Below are positions 19,401 to 27,028 of a stretch of 61,221 nucleotides of DNA, piece after piece. The position numbers and the translations under genes are program-made. The stretch is from Candidatus Gastranaerophilales bacterium. GTDB taxonomy: Bacteria > Cyanobacteriota > Vampirovibrionia > Gastranaerophilales > Gastranaerophilaceae. The stretch lies in the NCBI GenBank assembly GCA_947587615.1, contig CANPYC010000010.1:1-61221 (forward strand), given 5' to 3'. Every line of letters starts with the position of its first letter. The stretch's first letter is position 1. Under the pieces are notes generated by a model, which had not been told where the DNA came from, made no database searches, and saw only the letters and a program-made list of their open reading frames with translations.

Positions 19401-19941
19401 ACAAAAGAGAAATAAAAATCCTTATGAAAAAGAAATAACTACAAAAAAAGAGCCTGCTATTGTTGATATTAACGTTGATGCTTATATTCCGGATGAATGG
19501 GCGCAGACTTATGAACAGAAAATATTAGAATATAAAAGAATATCTGATGTTAATTCCTTAAGTGAATTGGAAGATATGAGAGTAGGTTTAAAAGACAGAT
19601 TTTCAAACATCCCTGAGTGTGTTGAAAATTTAATCAAATTAGTTAAATTAAGAATACTTGCAACAAACGCAAACATAACTTTGGTTCGCTCATGCGGCGG
19701 TCAAATAAGAATAAATACGCCTTACACAATGAAAGAATGGATAATTTTAAAATCAAAGATTGAACCTAAAGTAACAAAATTCTTTACATATTCAACACCC
19801 CCTAAAACGCAAAATAAAACCAAAGGCATACTTCTTATGAACAAAAATGAAGATGATTTTGATGAAATATTTAACAAATTGGCGGATTTGTTTTATTATA
19901 TTTCTGAGGTAATTTTAAATTTTAAAGCTGATAATAACTAA
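16462..19941 (+). CDS. mfd: transcription-repair coupling factor Mfd
   Basis: The 1159-aa protein has the full Mfd plan. The N-terminal part is UvrB-like (blocks such as DIGEFALRGDILDIY). The RNA-polymerase-interacting domain comes around residue 475 (DEYVVHAIHGIGIYKGL). The RecG-like motor has Walker A DVGFGKTEIALRAMFKA (about 620-636), DEEH Walker B and TTIVESGLDIPNANTMI, followed by the translocation motif with LRGRVGRSDRQAYCF. The C-terminal TRCF domain closes the protein. Mfd releases RNA polymerase stalled at DNA lesions and recruits UvrA. It starts 2 nt after the acyltransferase gene. uvrC is also in this window (58411), but far away. Confidence 0.97.
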   Translation: MAFENITLKCLDNFLNSKAKSKLVLSGLLAPFNLLLINKLLKDNKKVLYITPDEQSALKAQKDIENLLNIKSEVFTPQEIGFYSELEKNYYIYQEQINIINSKPDVVFTPVKSLFERYPDIDFYKKNTIKLKKGETIEYSSIAQNLANLGYKRTANVSDIGEFALRGDILDIYTLYNNPLRIEFFADEIVDIRFFNSQSQKSFKHVDCAQILPLYKFILNNENKDKFKKYISNINSSDDFREKIKNELIEKIDEIGYFEGIEYYQSSFVNKTNFLFDFFEDYILIFLESSQIFSKFQNIEDNFIKSYNDAIKSNLVLPLEKLNHTSFDEFYKKTKTFKQIALDNFLGDDDYDKIIEFNLSLAPQFSSNIQNASKFIKKYLNDNYKIYICSNFPNRLKEIFDELEIFSKDIFYFPDISTGGAICEDEKISNDKILFLSDKELFNKHNRDITTKKYYSNKQSADYIDTINDIKIDEYVVHAIHGIGIYKGLVKQTIDDTQKDYLEIQFQGSDKLFMPAEQINFLYRYRGSGNAKPKLSKMGGTAWETTKAKAKKEVELIAYDLLDLYAKRKISQGIQFDPDTNWQYEMEENFEYTETPDQMKAIIETKKDMEDIKPMDRLICADVGFGKTEIALRAMFKAIMSGYQSALIAPTTILTMQHYQTLKERFEPFDVRIAVLNRFCTKKEQKETVEKINNGEIDAVIATHRLLSDDIKFKKLGLLVIDEEHKFGVRHKEKLKKFKENIDVLSLSATPIPRTLNMALSGLKDLSVINTPPKNRLPIKTYVGEFSQTYVKNAINQEIQREGQVYYLYNRIETILKFKEKLSQIIPNARIALAHGQMHEKELEEVITKFANKEFDVLLSTTIVESGLDIPNANTMIIHDSDRFGLAQLYQLRGRVGRSDRQAYCFCFYKKSKELNEQARKRLESIKDFVSLGSGYQIALRDIEIRGVGNILGTHQHGQMVNVGFDTYCNLLAECISDIKQKRNKNPYEKEITTKKEPAIVDINVDAYIPDEWAQTYEQKILEYKRISDVNSLSELEDMRVGLKDRFSNIPECVENLIKLVKLRILATNANITLVRSCGGQIRINTPYTMKEWIILKSKIEPKVTKFFTYSTPPKTQNKTKGILLMNKNEDDFDEIFNKLADLFYYISEVILNFKADNN

Positions 19942-19963
19942 AAAATAATAATAAGGAGGAAAA

Positions 19964-21154
19964 ATGAAGTTTACAAAAGTTGCTCTTACGCTATTATGTT
20001 CAATAACAATTTTTTGCGGGTGTGGAAAATTCAACGATGACAATATTGTTTTAAAAGTTAATGATCAGGCAATTACCAAAAAACAATTTTATGAAGATTT
20101 TAACAAAATTAAAAATATGCAGCTGAAAGACGCACCAAGACAAGCTAAAAAAGATACAAGCTTACAGGTTTTATCTATAAAAGAAAGATATACCAATGAT
20201 TTTATAGTTAGAACTTTACTCTCTCAAGAATTTGAAAAAAGAAAAATAGAAGCAAGTGAAGATGAAATAAACGCAAAAATTGAGCAAATAAAAAAACAAA
20301 TAGGTTCACAAGAGCAGCTTGATAAAATTCTAAAAGAAGGCGATATTTCGAATGAAAAATTCCGCTTTGATATGGCAAATGAAGTAAAAATGGATAAATT
20401 GATGGCTTTAATTTATGATAAACCCGTAACGGACGCTGATGCACAAAAATATTACAATGAAAATAAAGCACAATTCCAAATGCCGGAAACCGTTCTTGTA
20501 TCACATATTTTAATTGATACAAACCCTGAAAGCATTAAAAGAAAAATAACGGATGACGATAAAGAAGCAAAATTGTCTGCTGCTGACATTGATTCAAAAG
20601 TAAAAGCCGAAGTTGAAAGAAAGCAAAAACTTGCTCTGGAAGTTAGAGAAAAAGCAGTAAAAAATCCTGCAAATTTTGCACAACTCGCAAAAGAATATTC
20701 TGAAGATGAAGCTTCTGCTCAAAAAGGCGGAGATTTAGGCTATATTGTTAAAGGTCAAATGGTTCCCGAGTTCAATGACGCTGCATTTAACTTAAAAGTC
20801 GGTACTATAAGCCCGCTTGTTAAAACTCAATACGGTGAACATATTATAATAGTTAAAGATAAAGCGAAAGCAGGCATTCAGCCTTTTGCAAAAATCAAAG
20901 ATGATCTTAGACAATTCCTTGATCAACAGAAAAAAATTAAAGCTGTACAAGTTTTCGTTTCAAATCTGAAAGCGCAAGCTAAAGTTGAATATATTGACGA
21001 AAGCTTAAATCCTAATACGTTAAACAAACAAATTGAAGAAACAATGAAAAAAGAAGAAGCTGCTCATAAAAAATTAGAAGCTGATGAAGAAGTAAAACTT
21101 AAACGTATTGAAGAAACAACCCAAAAAGAAAAAGAAGAAGAAAAAGAAAATTAA
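19964..21154 (+). CDS. SurA/PrsA-like peptidyl-prolyl isomerase, probable lipoprotein
   Basis: The 396-aa protein starts with a signal peptide (MKFTKVALTLLCSITIF) ending at FCGC, a weak lipobox that would leave Cys20 lipidated. A SurA-N-like helical domain follows (VNDQAITKKQFYEDFNKIK), then a parvulin domain with VSHILIDTN, AKEYSEDEASAQKGGDLGY and VPEFNDAAFNLKVG. The last 60 residues are a Lys/Glu-rich coiled tail. Such proteins help fold outer-membrane or secreted proteins in the periplasm. AAGGAGG is an excellent ribosome site 6 nt before the ATG. A strong terminator follows at 21163, so the gene may be its own unit or the end of the mfd operon. Confidence 0.88.
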   Translation: MKFTKVALTLLCSITIFCGCGKFNDDNIVLKVNDQAITKKQFYEDFNKIKNMQLKDAPRQAKKDTSLQVLSIKERYTNDFIVRTLLSQEFEKRKIEASEDEINAKIEQIKKQIGSQEQLDKILKEGDISNEKFRFDMANEVKMDKLMALIYDKPVTDADAQKYYNENKAQFQMPETVLVSHILIDTNPESIKRKITDDDKEAKLSAADIDSKVKAEVERKQKLALEVREKAVKNPANFAQLAKEYSEDEASAQKGGDLGYIVKGQMVPEFNDAAFNLKVGTISPLVKTQYGEHIIIVKDKAKAGIQPFAKIKDDLRQFLDQQKKIKAVQVFVSNLKAQAKVEYIDESLNPNTLNKQIEETMKKEEAAHKKLEADEEVKLKRIEETTQKEKEEEKEN

Positions 21155-21162
21155 TAATTAAC

Positions 21163-21186
21163 AAAAGCCGCCCTAAGGCGGCTTTT
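21163..21186 (+). terminator. intrinsic terminator after the parvulin lipoprotein gene
   Basis: AAAAGCCGCC and GGCGGCTTTT form a perfect 10-bp stem with loop CTAA and a short T run. It lies 8 nt after the stop and only 14 nt before the next ATG. Confidence 0.9.
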
Positions 21187-21200
21187 GGTCTTGAGGAAAA

Positions 21201-21668
21201 ATGAAATTAATTAAAAGAGAAAATTTAGAAGCATTTATCCGTGAGCTGAGAAATCAAAAAAAAACAATAGCCTTTACAAACGGCTGTTTTGATATAATTC
21301 ATACCGGGCATGTAAGATATTTAAAAAAAAGTGCGCAATTTGCCGATATTTTAATTGTGGGTTTAAATTCCGACTCTTCCGTTAAAAAATTAAAAGGGGC
21401 TTCAAGACCGATTAACAATGAATTAGATAGAGCGGAAGTATTAAGCGCATTTGAAGTTGTTGATTATGTTGTAATTTTTGAAGAAGATACTCCTATAAAT
21501 CTTCTTGAGATAATAAAACCCGATGTCTATACAAAAGGTGCGGACTATACTCTTGAAACACTTCCCGAAGCAAAAACGGTATTAAAAAATAACGGCAGGG
21601 TTGAATTTATCAATTTTGTTGAAGGAAAATCAACAACAAATATAATTAACAAAATTGAAAGTAAATAA
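21201..21668 (+). CDS. hldE2/rfaE2: D-glycero-beta-D-manno-heptose 1-phosphate adenylyltransferase
   Basis: The 155-aa nucleotidyltransferase matches the C-terminal half of HldE: FTNGCFDIIHTGHVRYLKK with the HxGH nucleotide motif, VGLNSDSSVKKLKG, the block RPINNELDRAEVL, and DVYTKGADYTLETLPE. It activates heptose 1-phosphate with ATP to ADP-heptose for LPS core synthesis. The kinase half (HldA-like) is not in the same protein or next door, so it should be elsewhere. A glycerol-phosphate cytidylyltransferase-like function is less likely because the RPI..ELDRAEVL and KG.DY blocks are those of the heptose family. It starts just after a strong terminator, so it needs read-through or its own promoter. 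Confidence 0.88.
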   Translation: MKLIKRENLEAFIRELRNQKKTIAFTNGCFDIIHTGHVRYLKKSAQFADILIVGLNSDSSVKKLKGASRPINNELDRAEVLSAFEVVDYVVIFEEDTPINLLEIIKPDVYTKGADYTLETLPEAKTVLKNNGRVEFINFVEGKSTTNIINKIESK

Positions 21669-21692
21669 TGCTTAACTAAAATTAGCAATTAA

Positions 21693-21721
21693 TTGTTAAA
21701 AAAAATTGCTTGTTGTAAAAT
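21693..21721 (+). promoter_or_regulatory. sigma70-type promoter for the lpx operon
   Basis: TTGTTA (21693-21698), a 17-bp spacer and TAAAAT (21716-21721) lie about 36 bp before the lpxD ATG, which has GGGAG as ribosome site. Confidence 0.5.
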
Positions 21722-21756
21722 AAAATATACATATAGTTATAGCAGGGAGTGCCATT

Positions 21757-22866
21757 ATGGGTGAAAAAAAATTTAGTCTTGAGGAATTATCAAATATTGT
21801 GGGAGGTATTTTAACCAAAGCTCAAGATGTTGTTATAGATAAAGTTGCACCGCCAAAATTAGCTGATGAAAATACTTTAGCGCTTGCAATGAACGAAGAT
21901 GAAATTGAAAATATGTCAAGTTCTAAAGCTCGTGCTGTTTTAGTACCTTTAGGGGTTAATTTAGACGGCATTTCAACAATTGAAGTTGAAAGACCCAGAC
22001 TTGCTTTTATGAAATTATTAAACGTATTTTATATTGCACCCGATACACCAAGAGAAATCCATAAAACAGCAGTAATTGACCAAAGCGCAAAACTTGGTAA
22101 AAATGTTTCAATAGGAGCTAACGTCGTAATTTCAAAAGGTGTTGAAATTGGTGATAATACAGCCATTATGGCAAATTGCTATATAGGTAAAAACGCTAAA
22201 ATAGGTTCAGATTGCCTTCTTCATCCCGGGGTTAATATAGGCGACTTTGTAAAAGTAGGCTCCCGCTGCATTTTCCACCATGGGGTAAGTCTTGGAGCGG
22301 ACGGTTTTTCATTTGTAACGGAAAGCCCTAATAATATTGAGCAGGCAAGAGAACAAGGAGCAATTAAAGAAACAAATAAAAATGTTAAAGTGTTTAAAAT
22401 TCCTTCTCTAGGTTCCGTTTCAATAGGTGATGATGTTGAAATCGGCGCTAATACCACAATAGATAGAGGTACAATTGAAGATACAACAGTAGGTTCTCAA
22501 ACAAAAATTGATAACCTTGTCATGATTGGTCATAACTGCAAAATCGGAAATGCTTGTACAATTGTTTCTCAAGTAGGTATTGCGGGAAGCTGTACAATCG
22601 GTGACAGAGTGGTTATAGCAGGTCAAGCAGGCTTAAAAGACCATGTTGATATAGGCTCTGATTCAATTATCTTAGCAAAAGCGGGCGTTACAAAATCATT
22701 CCCCGCAAAATCCGTTATAATGGGCGCTCCTGCGGTACTTAGAAAAGATTTTATCAAGAGATTAAAATATCTTGATGAAGCTGAAGTAATGGTTCAAAAA
22801 TATAAAAAATATCAACATTTATTAGAAGATTATGAGAAATTTTTAAATGAAGACGCTAAAATCTAA
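21757..22866 (+). CDS. lpxD: UDP-3-O-acylglucosamine N-acyltransferase
   Basis: The 369-aa protein has an N-terminal LpxD-type domain followed by a left-handed beta helix built of hexapeptide repeats ([17 protein letters not shown] and similar) from about residue 110 to 320. The [14 protein letters not shown] block holds the catalytic His of LpxD, and the C-terminus is helical. LpxD adds the second 3-hydroxyacyl chain (amide-linked) to UDP-glucosamine in lipid A synthesis, taking it from acyl-ACP. It is first in an lpxD-lpxC-fabZ-lpxA run. The lpxC ATG lies 20 nt inside its 3' end, so the two are translationally coupled. Confidence 0.95.
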   Translation: MGEKKFSLEELSNIVGGILTKAQDVVIDKVAPPKLADENTLALAMNEDEIENMSSSKARAVLVPLGVNLDGISTIEVERPRLAFMKLLNVFYIAPDTPREIHKTAVIDQSAKLGKNVSIGANVVISKGVEIGDNTAIMANCYIGKNAKIGSDCLLHPGVNIGDFVKVGSRCIFHHGVSLGADGFSFVTESPNNIEQAREQGAIKETNKNVKVFKIPSLGSVSIGDDVEIGANTTIDRGTIEDTTVGSQTKIDNLVMIGHNCKIGNACTIVSQVGIAGSCTIGDRVVIAGQAGLKDHVDIGSDSIILAKAGVTKSFPAKSVIMGAPAVLRKDFIKRLKYLDEAEVMVQKYKKYQHLLEDYEKFLNEDAKI

Positions 22867-23668
22867 CTTAAAATTAAACGGTGCGGGGCTAATGTTTGCA
22901 GCCCCCGTTGAACTTGAAATAAAACCATCGGACAAAAAAGGTATTCGCTTTCATATTGCACAAGGTATTGTTGAAGCGAAAATTGAAAACGTTGTTTCAA
23001 CTGAACATTGCGTAATTATAGCTGATGTTGATGAGGGTGCCAAAAGAAAAATCGCCCTTATAGAACATTTTATGGCTGCATGCGCAATCTGTGGTATTGA
23101 AGCGCTGGATGTTTATTTTTCTTCTCAAGGTTTTGAAATGCCGATATTTGACGGCAGTGCCAAAGTTTGGGTTGAAAAATTTAGAGAAGTCGGTTTTTCG
23201 GGTGTTGAAGAAGAAATAAAACCCTTAGATGAAGTAATTACATTTGAAAAAGATAATTCAGCAATAATTCTTGCTCCATCAAAAAATGATACAACAATAA
23301 CTTATGCGGTTAACTTCCGCCACGTTGACTTAGCCAACAGATGGGTAAATTTATCGTTAAATGATAATATAAATGAAATAATAGAAGCAAGAACGTTTGG
23401 TTATTTATCAGACCTTGAAAAATTCCAAAAAGCAGGTTATTCAAAAGGTGTTACCCTTGAAAATACCGTAGGTTTAACAGATGATGGCTATACGGTTGAA
23501 TTAAGGAGTAAGTTTGAGCCTGCAAAGCATAAAATTCTTGATATAATAGGCGACTTATATTTAACAGGCTATAACCCGCTTAAATTAAAAGCAAATATTA
23601 TCGTTAAAGAAGCAGGGCATGCTCTGCATTGCGAAGTTGCTAAATTATTAAAAGCAAAACTAAAGTAA
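22847..23668 (+). CDS. lpxC: UDP-3-O-acyl-N-acetylglucosamine deacetylase
   Basis: The 273-aa zinc hydrolase shows LpxC landmarks: [18 protein letters not shown] (catalytic Glu and zinc His), [26 protein letters not shown], the block [16 protein letters not shown] with the HxxxD zinc pair, and a C-terminal [12 protein letters not shown] with the general-acid His. It is a little shorter than the roughly 300 residues of E. coli LpxC. It removes the acetyl group from UDP-3-O-acyl-GlcNAc, the committed step of lipid A synthesis. It overlaps lpxD by 20 nt and precedes fabZ by 21 nt, as in the cyanobacterial-type lpx cluster. Confidence 0.95.
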   Translation: MKTLKSNLKLNGAGLMFAAPVELEIKPSDKKGIRFHIAQGIVEAKIENVVSTEHCVIIADVDEGAKRKIALIEHFMAACAICGIEALDVYFSSQGFEMPIFDGSAKVWVEKFREVGFSGVEEEIKPLDEVITFEKDNSAIILAPSKNDTTITYAVNFRHVDLANRWVNLSLNDNINEIIEARTFGYLSDLEKFQKAGYSKGVTLENTVGLTDDGYTVELRSKFEPAKHKILDIIGDLYLTGYNPLKLKANIIVKEAGHALHCEVAKLLKAKLK

Positions 23669-23689
23669 AAGACAAAAGAGGAGATAAAA

Positions 23690-24136
23690 ATGGATACAAC
23701 AGTAAAACCAATTACGCTTGATTATAGCGAAATATTAGAAATGTTACCGCACAGATATCCGTTTTTATTGGTGGATAGAATAACGGAATGTGTCCCCGGG
23801 TCGTATTCAAAAGGTTATAAGAATGTAAGTTTCAATGAACCTTTCTTTCAAGGGCATTTTCCTAACAATCCGATTATGCCGGGGGTTTTACAAATTGAAG
23901 CATTAGCTCAAACATCCGCTCCAATTCTTATGACAATGGAACAGTATAAAGGTAAATTAACTCTTTTTGCAGGTGTTGAAAGTGCAAAATTTAAAAATAT
24001 AGTTCGCCCGGGCGACAAGCTTGAAATGGAAACAGAGTGTATCAAAGTTAAAGGTCCGATTGCAAAATGCATGGGGCGCTCTTATGTTGATGGCAAGCTA
24101 TGTACGGAAGCAATTTTAACCGTAGCATTAAAATAA
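23690..24136 (+). CDS. fabZ: 3-hydroxyacyl-ACP dehydratase FabZ
   Basis: This 148-aa hot-dog fold protein contains LPHRYPFLLVDRI, the active-site GHFPNNPIMPGVLQIEALAQ with catalytic His and Glu, and AGVESAKFKNIVRPGDKLEM. It dehydrates 3-hydroxyacyl-ACP in fatty acid elongation and so competes with LpxA/LpxD for the same substrate, which explains its place inside the lpx operon. A GAGGAG ribosome site lies before the ATG. Length is normal. Confidence 0.97.
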   Translation: MDTTVKPITLDYSEILEMLPHRYPFLLVDRITECVPGSYSKGYKNVSFNEPFFQGHFPNNPIMPGVLQIEALAQTSAPILMTMEQYKGKLTLFAGVESAKFKNIVRPGDKLEMETECIKVKGPIAKCMGRSYVDGKLCTEAILTVALK

Positions 24137-24170
24137 AAGGAATATTCTATTTTTAAAAAAGGAAGTATAG

Positions 24171-25010
24171 ATGATAACAACAAATAAAATTCATAAAACA
24201 GCGCTTATTGATGAAACTGCAAAAATCGGTGAAAATGTTGAAATAGGAGCATACGCAGTTATTGGAGCGGATGTTGTAATTGAGAACGGCTGTAAAATCG
24301 GCGATAGCGCAAATATCCAATACGCTCATATCGGTAAAAATACGAGAATTTCTCCTTTTGCTTCAATTGGAGGTGAACCGCAAGACCTTGGTTATAAAAA
24401 CGAAAAAACAGGTGTTATAATAGGGCAAAATTGTTGGATTAGAGAATTTGCAACAATAAATAGAGCCTCAGGCGAAGGTACAAATACAATTATAGGAAAC
24501 AATTGCATGATAATGGCTTATGCCCATGTTGCTCATAATTGCGTGCTTGGTGATAACGTTATTATGGCAAACGCTGCAACAATAGGCGGACATTGTCATG
24601 TCGGTAACGGTGCTTTTTTAGGCGGAATGAGCGTATTTCATCAAAACGTTAGAATTGGTGATATGGCTATTATTTCAGGCGCTTCCGCAGCCCGCTTGGA
24701 TATAATTCCTTATTGCAAAGCTGAAGGCATGCCTTGTCTTCCTATCGGTTTAAATGCAATCGGATTAAGAAGAAAAGGGGTAGATAAAGAGTCACGTGAC
24801 GCTATTCATAAAGCAATCAGAATTTTAAGAAACGAAAAATATAACACAACTCAAGCCCTTGAATTAATTGAAGAAGAATTTAAAGGCAACAAATATATTG
24901 ATAATCTTGTTGAATTTGTGAGAACTTCAAAAAGAGGCTGTACTCTAAGAGATAAAGAAGCCTATCACGGTACATTAGATGATGATGAATTCAAAGAAAG
25001 TGATGATTAA
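24171..25010 (+). CDS. lpxA: acyl-ACP--UDP-N-acetylglucosamine O-acyltransferase
   Basis: The 279-aa protein has hexapeptide repeats over the first about 190 residues (IHKTALIDETAKIGENVEIG onward). The LpxA block IGGEPQDLGYKNEKTGVIIG, the catalytic-His region MIMAYAHVAHNCVLGDN and the helical tail GLNAIGLRRKG are all present. It transfers a 3-hydroxyacyl chain to the 3-OH of UDP-GlcNAc, the first step of lipid A synthesis in the cytosol. The C-terminus is slightly longer than in E. coli. Its stop overlaps the ATG of the next gene by one base. lpxB is not adjacent and would have to be elsewhere. Confidence 0.96.
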   Translation: MITTNKIHKTALIDETAKIGENVEIGAYAVIGADVVIENGCKIGDSANIQYAHIGKNTRISPFASIGGEPQDLGYKNEKTGVIIGQNCWIREFATINRASGEGTNTIIGNNCMIMAYAHVAHNCVLGDNVIMANAATIGGHCHVGNGAFLGGMSVFHQNVRIGDMAIISGASAARLDIIPYCKAEGMPCLPIGLNAIGLRRKGVDKESRDAIHKAIRILRNEKYNTTQALELIEEEFKGNKYIDNLVEFVRTSKRGCTLRDKEAYHGTLDDDEFKESDD

Positions 25011-26116
25011 TGTTTAATCCTGTTATAAAAAAATATGCTGATGTTTTGGTTGATTACTCAACAAAAGTTAAAAAAGGCGATTTGGTAATAATTTATGCAA
25101 GAGGTTACAGCGCCCAACCTTTGGTTAAAGAAATCTATAAGTCATGCTTAATTAAAGGCGCTAATCCGATTGTTAGAACTTCGATGGATGAACTGGCTGA
25201 AACTTTTATAAAATATGCGACTGATGAACAGCTTCAATATATTGATGAAATGTCAAAAATTGAAGTTGAGAAGGCTGATGTTATGATATTTATAGGCGCA
25301 CCCGATAACATCAAAAATATGACAAACGCTGATAGCTCAAAAATCGCAAAAAGAGCAAAAGCAACTCATCCGATTTTGGCTAAAAGACTTGAGCGCTCAG
25401 CAAATGGCGACATGCGCTGGGTTATAGCGGATTATCCGACAAACGCACTTGCTCAAGAAGCTTCAATGAGCTTAGAAGAATATAGCGAATTTTTAATTAA
25501 TTCCTGCTACTTAGATTTAGATAATCCGACACAAAAATGGATTGAAATTGATGAAGAGCAAAAAAGAATTGCAAATATTTTAAATGAAACTTCAAAAATA
25601 AGAATTACAGGCGATAAAACGGATATAACTTTTTCAACCCAAGGAAGAAAATGGATACCATGCTCGGGTAATATGAATTTTCCTGATGGAGAAATATTTA
25701 CTTCTCCTGTTGAAAATTCCGCAAACGGCAGGGTTTATTTTGACTTCCCTCAAAATTACCACGGTTCAACCTCAAAAGAAGTTTATTTAACTTTTGTTGA
25801 CGGTAAGGTTGTTGAAGCAAGCGCACAGGTCGGTGAAGAATTTCTTTTAGATATGCTTAATACGGACTTAGGTTCTCGTTTTGTCGGTGAAGTTGCAATC
25901 GGAACAAATGAGAGAATACAAAACGTAACGGGTAATATTCTTTTTGATGAAAAAATAGGCGGCTCAATTCATATAGCGCTTGGCTCAAGCTACCCCGAGG
26001 CAGGAGGTAAAAACCAATCAGGGCTTCATTGGGATATGATTAAAAATATGAAAAACGGCGGAAAAATTTTTGTGGATGATAAATTAATCTATGAAAACGG
26101 AAAATTTATAATTTAA
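25010..26116 (+). CDS. M29-family aminopeptidase (AmpS/PepS-like)
   Basis: The 368-aa protein matches the thermophilic aminopeptidase family M29: an N-terminal domain with KKGDLVIIYARG, then a metal-binding domain with IPCSGNMNFPDGEIFTSPVE, VGEVAIGTNERI, GSIHIALGSSYPEAGGKN and GLHWDMI carrying the Glu, His and Asp metal ligands. Such enzymes remove N-terminal residues from peptides in the cytosol with a two-metal centre. It overlaps lpxA by one base (TAATG), so it is expressed with the lipid A genes, although no functional link is obvious. Confidence 0.9.
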   Translation: MFNPVIKKYADVLVDYSTKVKKGDLVIIYARGYSAQPLVKEIYKSCLIKGANPIVRTSMDELAETFIKYATDEQLQYIDEMSKIEVEKADVMIFIGAPDNIKNMTNADSSKIAKRAKATHPILAKRLERSANGDMRWVIADYPTNALAQEASMSLEEYSEFLINSCYLDLDNPTQKWIEIDEEQKRIANILNETSKIRITGDKTDITFSTQGRKWIPCSGNMNFPDGEIFTSPVENSANGRVYFDFPQNYHGSTSKEVYLTFVDGKVVEASAQVGEEFLLDMLNTDLGSRFVGEVAIGTNERIQNVTGNILFDEKIGGSIHIALGSSYPEAGGKNQSGLHWDMIKNMKNGGKIFVDDKLIYENGKFII

Positions 26117-26125
26117 AAACAGCAT

Positions 26126-27025
26126 TTGAAAATGACGGAGCTAGAAAAATCAGTCCTTCCGATAAGAGAAGAACTTGAAATATTTGAAAATAAACTTAAA
26201 AATTTAATTCAACAAGAAGAAAATTTTTTTAAAAGTGATTTAGAAAATTTTATGTTTTCTAATCCTAAACGTTTGCGCCCGATTTTTGTTTTTCTTTTTT
26301 CTAAAGTTTTAAATATTAAAAATTACGACCCTGTTTTTGATATTGCCCTGTCGCTTGAGTTAATCCATAGCGCCTCTTTAATCCATGATGATATTATAGA
26401 TATGGAAGCTCTAAGGCGCAATAATGCGACGCTATATAAACTCTACGGTTCTAAAATTGCAGTATTAGAGGGAGATTTCATTCTCTCTTTAGCACTTGAA
26501 ATATTAAGCAATACAAATTGCGCAATTTTAAAAATTTTTTCAAAATATATTAAAAAAACTCTGCAAGGTGAAATTGAGCAAAATTCAAATTTGAATAAGG
26601 TTACAAATATTGAAACTTATTTAAATAAAACCTATAACAAAACCTCAAATCTTTTTATGGCGGGTTTAGAGTCGCTTTTTACTTTGGATAAATTTTCGGA
26701 TGATTCAGATTTAGAGGGGGCATTAGTTGAATTCTTAAAAAACTATGCCCTTGCTTTTCAAATTAAAAACGATCTTGATAATTTTAATTCAAAATATCAA
26801 ACCGATATTAAAAATGGCAACTATACTTTGCCTGTGATATACTTTTGTTTAGATAACGGCATTGAAAATTTAAATTCAAAATGTGATTTTGAAAAATACA
26901 TCAACAAAACAAAAGAAATAATAAAAAAATATAAAATCATAGCTTTAGAAAATTTGGAAAAAATCGAAAATTCAAAATATAAACAATCATTAATTGAAAT
27001 TTGCAAATATACGTTAAGGAGTTAA
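26126..27025 (+). CDS. polyprenyl diphosphate synthase-like protein
   Basis: The 299-aa all-helical prenyltransferase has NPKRLRPIFVFLFS near residue 48, the first Asp-rich motif LIHDDIIDMEALRRN and a second motif region AFQIKNDLDNFNSKYQTDIK. The family makes the C40-C50 side chain of quinones or other long prenyl diphosphates from isopentenyl diphosphate. In the second motif the usual DDxxD reads NDLDN, and the RRG after the first motif reads RRN, so metal binding may differ from the standard enzymes or the protein may be a specialised relative. It lies 9 nt after the aminopeptidase gene and 3 nt before lepB, in the same operon. Confidence 0.75.
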   Translation: MKMTELEKSVLPIREELEIFENKLKNLIQQEENFFKSDLENFMFSNPKRLRPIFVFLFSKVLNIKNYDPVFDIALSLELIHSASLIHDDIIDMEALRRNNATLYKLYGSKIAVLEGDFILSLALEILSNTNCAILKIFSKYIKKTLQGEIEQNSNLNKVTNIETYLNKTYNKTSNLFMAGLESLFTLDKFSDDSDLEGALVEFLKNYALAFQIKNDLDNFNSKYQTDIKNGNYTLPVIYFCLDNGIENLNSKCDFEKYINKTKEIIKKYKIIALENLEKIENSKYKQSLIEICKYTLRS

Positions 27026-27028
27026 AAT

